Shown piece by piece: positions 4,821 through 5,528 of a DNA stretch of 5,528 nucleotides; positions within the stretch are counted from its first letter, which is position 1; each line of letters starts with the position of its first letter. This DNA is from JAYEJW01 sp034716535. Its GTDB lineage: Bacteria; Pseudomonadota; Gammaproteobacteria; Chromatiales; Chromatiaceae. A model generated the notes under the pieces. It saw only the letters and a program-made list of their open reading frames with translations. It was not told the origin of the DNA and did no database searches. The stretch covers positions 1-5,528 of the forward strand of contig JAYEJW010000607.1 in the NCBI GenBank assembly GCA_034716535.1, given 5' to 3'. A program made the translations under genes and the position numbers.

Positions 4821-5528
4821 CTATCCTCCGAGCACGTTGGTGATCTTGCGCGTGATCCCGTCGAGATCACGCGAATCCCAGGAAAGCTGCACCAGCATCG
4901 AGATCGTCCGCGACAGTACCGCATCCGAGCGTGGCACCTCGACATCGCGGAAATCCGGGACGGGATCCAGCAACGTCAACGGCGAGCGGCCCGGGGTCTT
5001 CAGGTCCGCAAGGTGATTCCAGCGACCGATGTAGTGCCAGTTGTTGTCGTACCAGTAGAAGCAGCCGACGCCCCCGGCCTTCAGCGCAGCCGCCATTTCG
5101 CGTGCGCGCGCCTCGTCGGGCATCATGAAACTGAGAAACGTCGCGGAGTCACCCTCAGGATCGGGCAGGCGCCGGAAACTCACCTCGGGGGACGCGGCGA
5201 ATGTCTCCCGCAGGACGCGCTTGTTCTCCCGTTGCGTCGCGATGATCGTGTCGAGTTTGCGTAACTGCGCGAGCCCCACCGCCGCATGCAGCTCGCTGAT
5301 CCGGTAGTTGGTGCCAAGCACCGGATGATCCTCCAGCCCGCGGTCGGACCCGATGTGGTCGTGCCCGTGATCCGCGTACTGGTGCGACAGTTCGTAGAGC
5401 CCCTCGTCGTCGGTCACGACGGCCCCGCCCTCGCCGCAGGTGATCGTCTTGACCGGATCGAAGGAAAAGCAACCCAAGCGCCCGAAGGTCCCGAGCGCCT
5501 TGCCACCGAGGCTTGCACCCACCGCCTG
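4821..5528 (-). CDS. kdnA: KdnA-like PLP-dependent aminotransferase (8-amino-Kdo synthesis), 5' end outside window
   Basis: The visible 235 C-terminal residues belong to the DegT/DnrJ/EryC1/StrS sugar aminotransferase family, whose members are usually near 390 residues, so roughly 150 N-terminal residues lie beyond the right edge. The frame runs through a GTG at 5522 to the edge. That codon is an internal Val (QAVGASLGGKALGTFG), not the start. The PLP lysine is in SFDPVKTITCGEGG, Lys codon 5448-5450. NYRISELHAAVGLAQLRKLD is the usual family motif after it. In Shewanella, KdnA transfers an amino group from glutamate to the C8 aldehyde made by KdnB, giving 8-amino-3,8-dideoxy-Kdo for LPS. The adjacent KdnB-like gene supports that specific role over other sugar aminotransferases. 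It stops with TAG at 4821-4823, 3 nt before kdnB, so the two are one operon. Confidence 0.86.
   Translation of the reverse strand, partial: QAVGASLGGKALGTFGRLGCFSFDPVKTITCGEGGAVVTDDEGLYELSHQYADHGHDHIGSDRGLEDHPVLGTNYRISELHAAVGLAQLRKLDTIIATQRENKRVLRETFAASPEVSFRRLPDPEGDSATFLSFMMPDEARAREMAAALKAGGVGCFYWYDNNWHYIGRWNHLADLKTPGRSPLTLLDPVPDFRDVEVPRSDAVLSRTISMLVQLSWDSRDLDGITRKITNVLGG
4824..4829 (-). promoter_or_regulatory. Ribosome binding site of kdnB inside the kdnA 3' end
   Basis: GGAGGA on the minus strand is formed by the last two codons of kdnA (Gly-Gly), directly before its TAG stop, and lies 6 nt upstream of the kdnB GTG. The 3-nt gap between stop and start implies translational coupling. This strong SD also decides the GTG start. 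Confidence 0.8.

Noticed and set aside
3723..5264. A 513-codon open frame on the plus strand, antisense to kdnB and kdnA
   Set aside because: It lies entirely opposite two well-recognised enzymes, has no SD or known domain, and its composition (His/Val/Arg/Asp-rich, low Lys) is what a GC-rich gene gives when read on the opposite strand.
1..5528. tRNA, rRNA, CRISPR arrays, complete insertion sequences
   Set aside because: No cloverleaf, rRNA-like conserved stretch, regularly spaced direct repeats or transposase reading frame was seen on either strand.

Overview
The window reads as chromosomal DNA of a GC-rich Gram-negative bacterium, most likely a gammaproteobacterium. The evidence is an LPS-sugar gene pair of the Kdo8N type known from Shewanella, a CHASE2-type class III nucleotidyl cyclase, and an exported FecR-domain protein. 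The lineage call is an inference from gene families, not from a marker gene. Every gene I can support is on the minus strand, so transcription runs from high to low coordinates.

Right part (3290-5528). A PLP-dependent sugar aminotransferase (KdnA-like, 5' end beyond the window) is followed after 3 nt by an iron-type alcohol dehydrogenase (KdnB-like). The ribosome binding site of kdnB is encoded by the last two glycine codons of kdnA. In the known pathway KdnB oxidises C8 of Kdo and KdnA aminates the product, giving 8-amino-Kdo for the inner core of LPS. A small VOC (glyoxalase-fold) protein follows 55 nt later and may share the transcript.

Middle (2747-3289). This 543-nt gap has no convincing gene. 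It holds a 159-bp symmetric element at 3102-3260 with 27-bp imperfect terminal inverted repeats around a long imperfect palindrome. It looks like a MITE or a REP/BIME-type repeat. A candidate sigma70 promoter for the cyclase straddles the element's edge. Two smaller dyads lie closer to the cyclase start.

Left part (1-2746). A 751-residue membrane cyclase has an N-terminal membrane segment, an extracytoplasmic CHASE2 sensor, three membrane helices, a class III cyclase domain and a helical C-terminal tail. The metal-binding and transition-state residues are present. The purine-selecting lysine position is Asp and its partner position is Arg, a charge swap relative to ordinary adenylate cyclases. 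Downstream, cut by the left edge, is the start of an exported protein with a signal peptide and the beginning of a FecR-like domain. It is probably a periplasmic partner of the CHASE2 cyclase.
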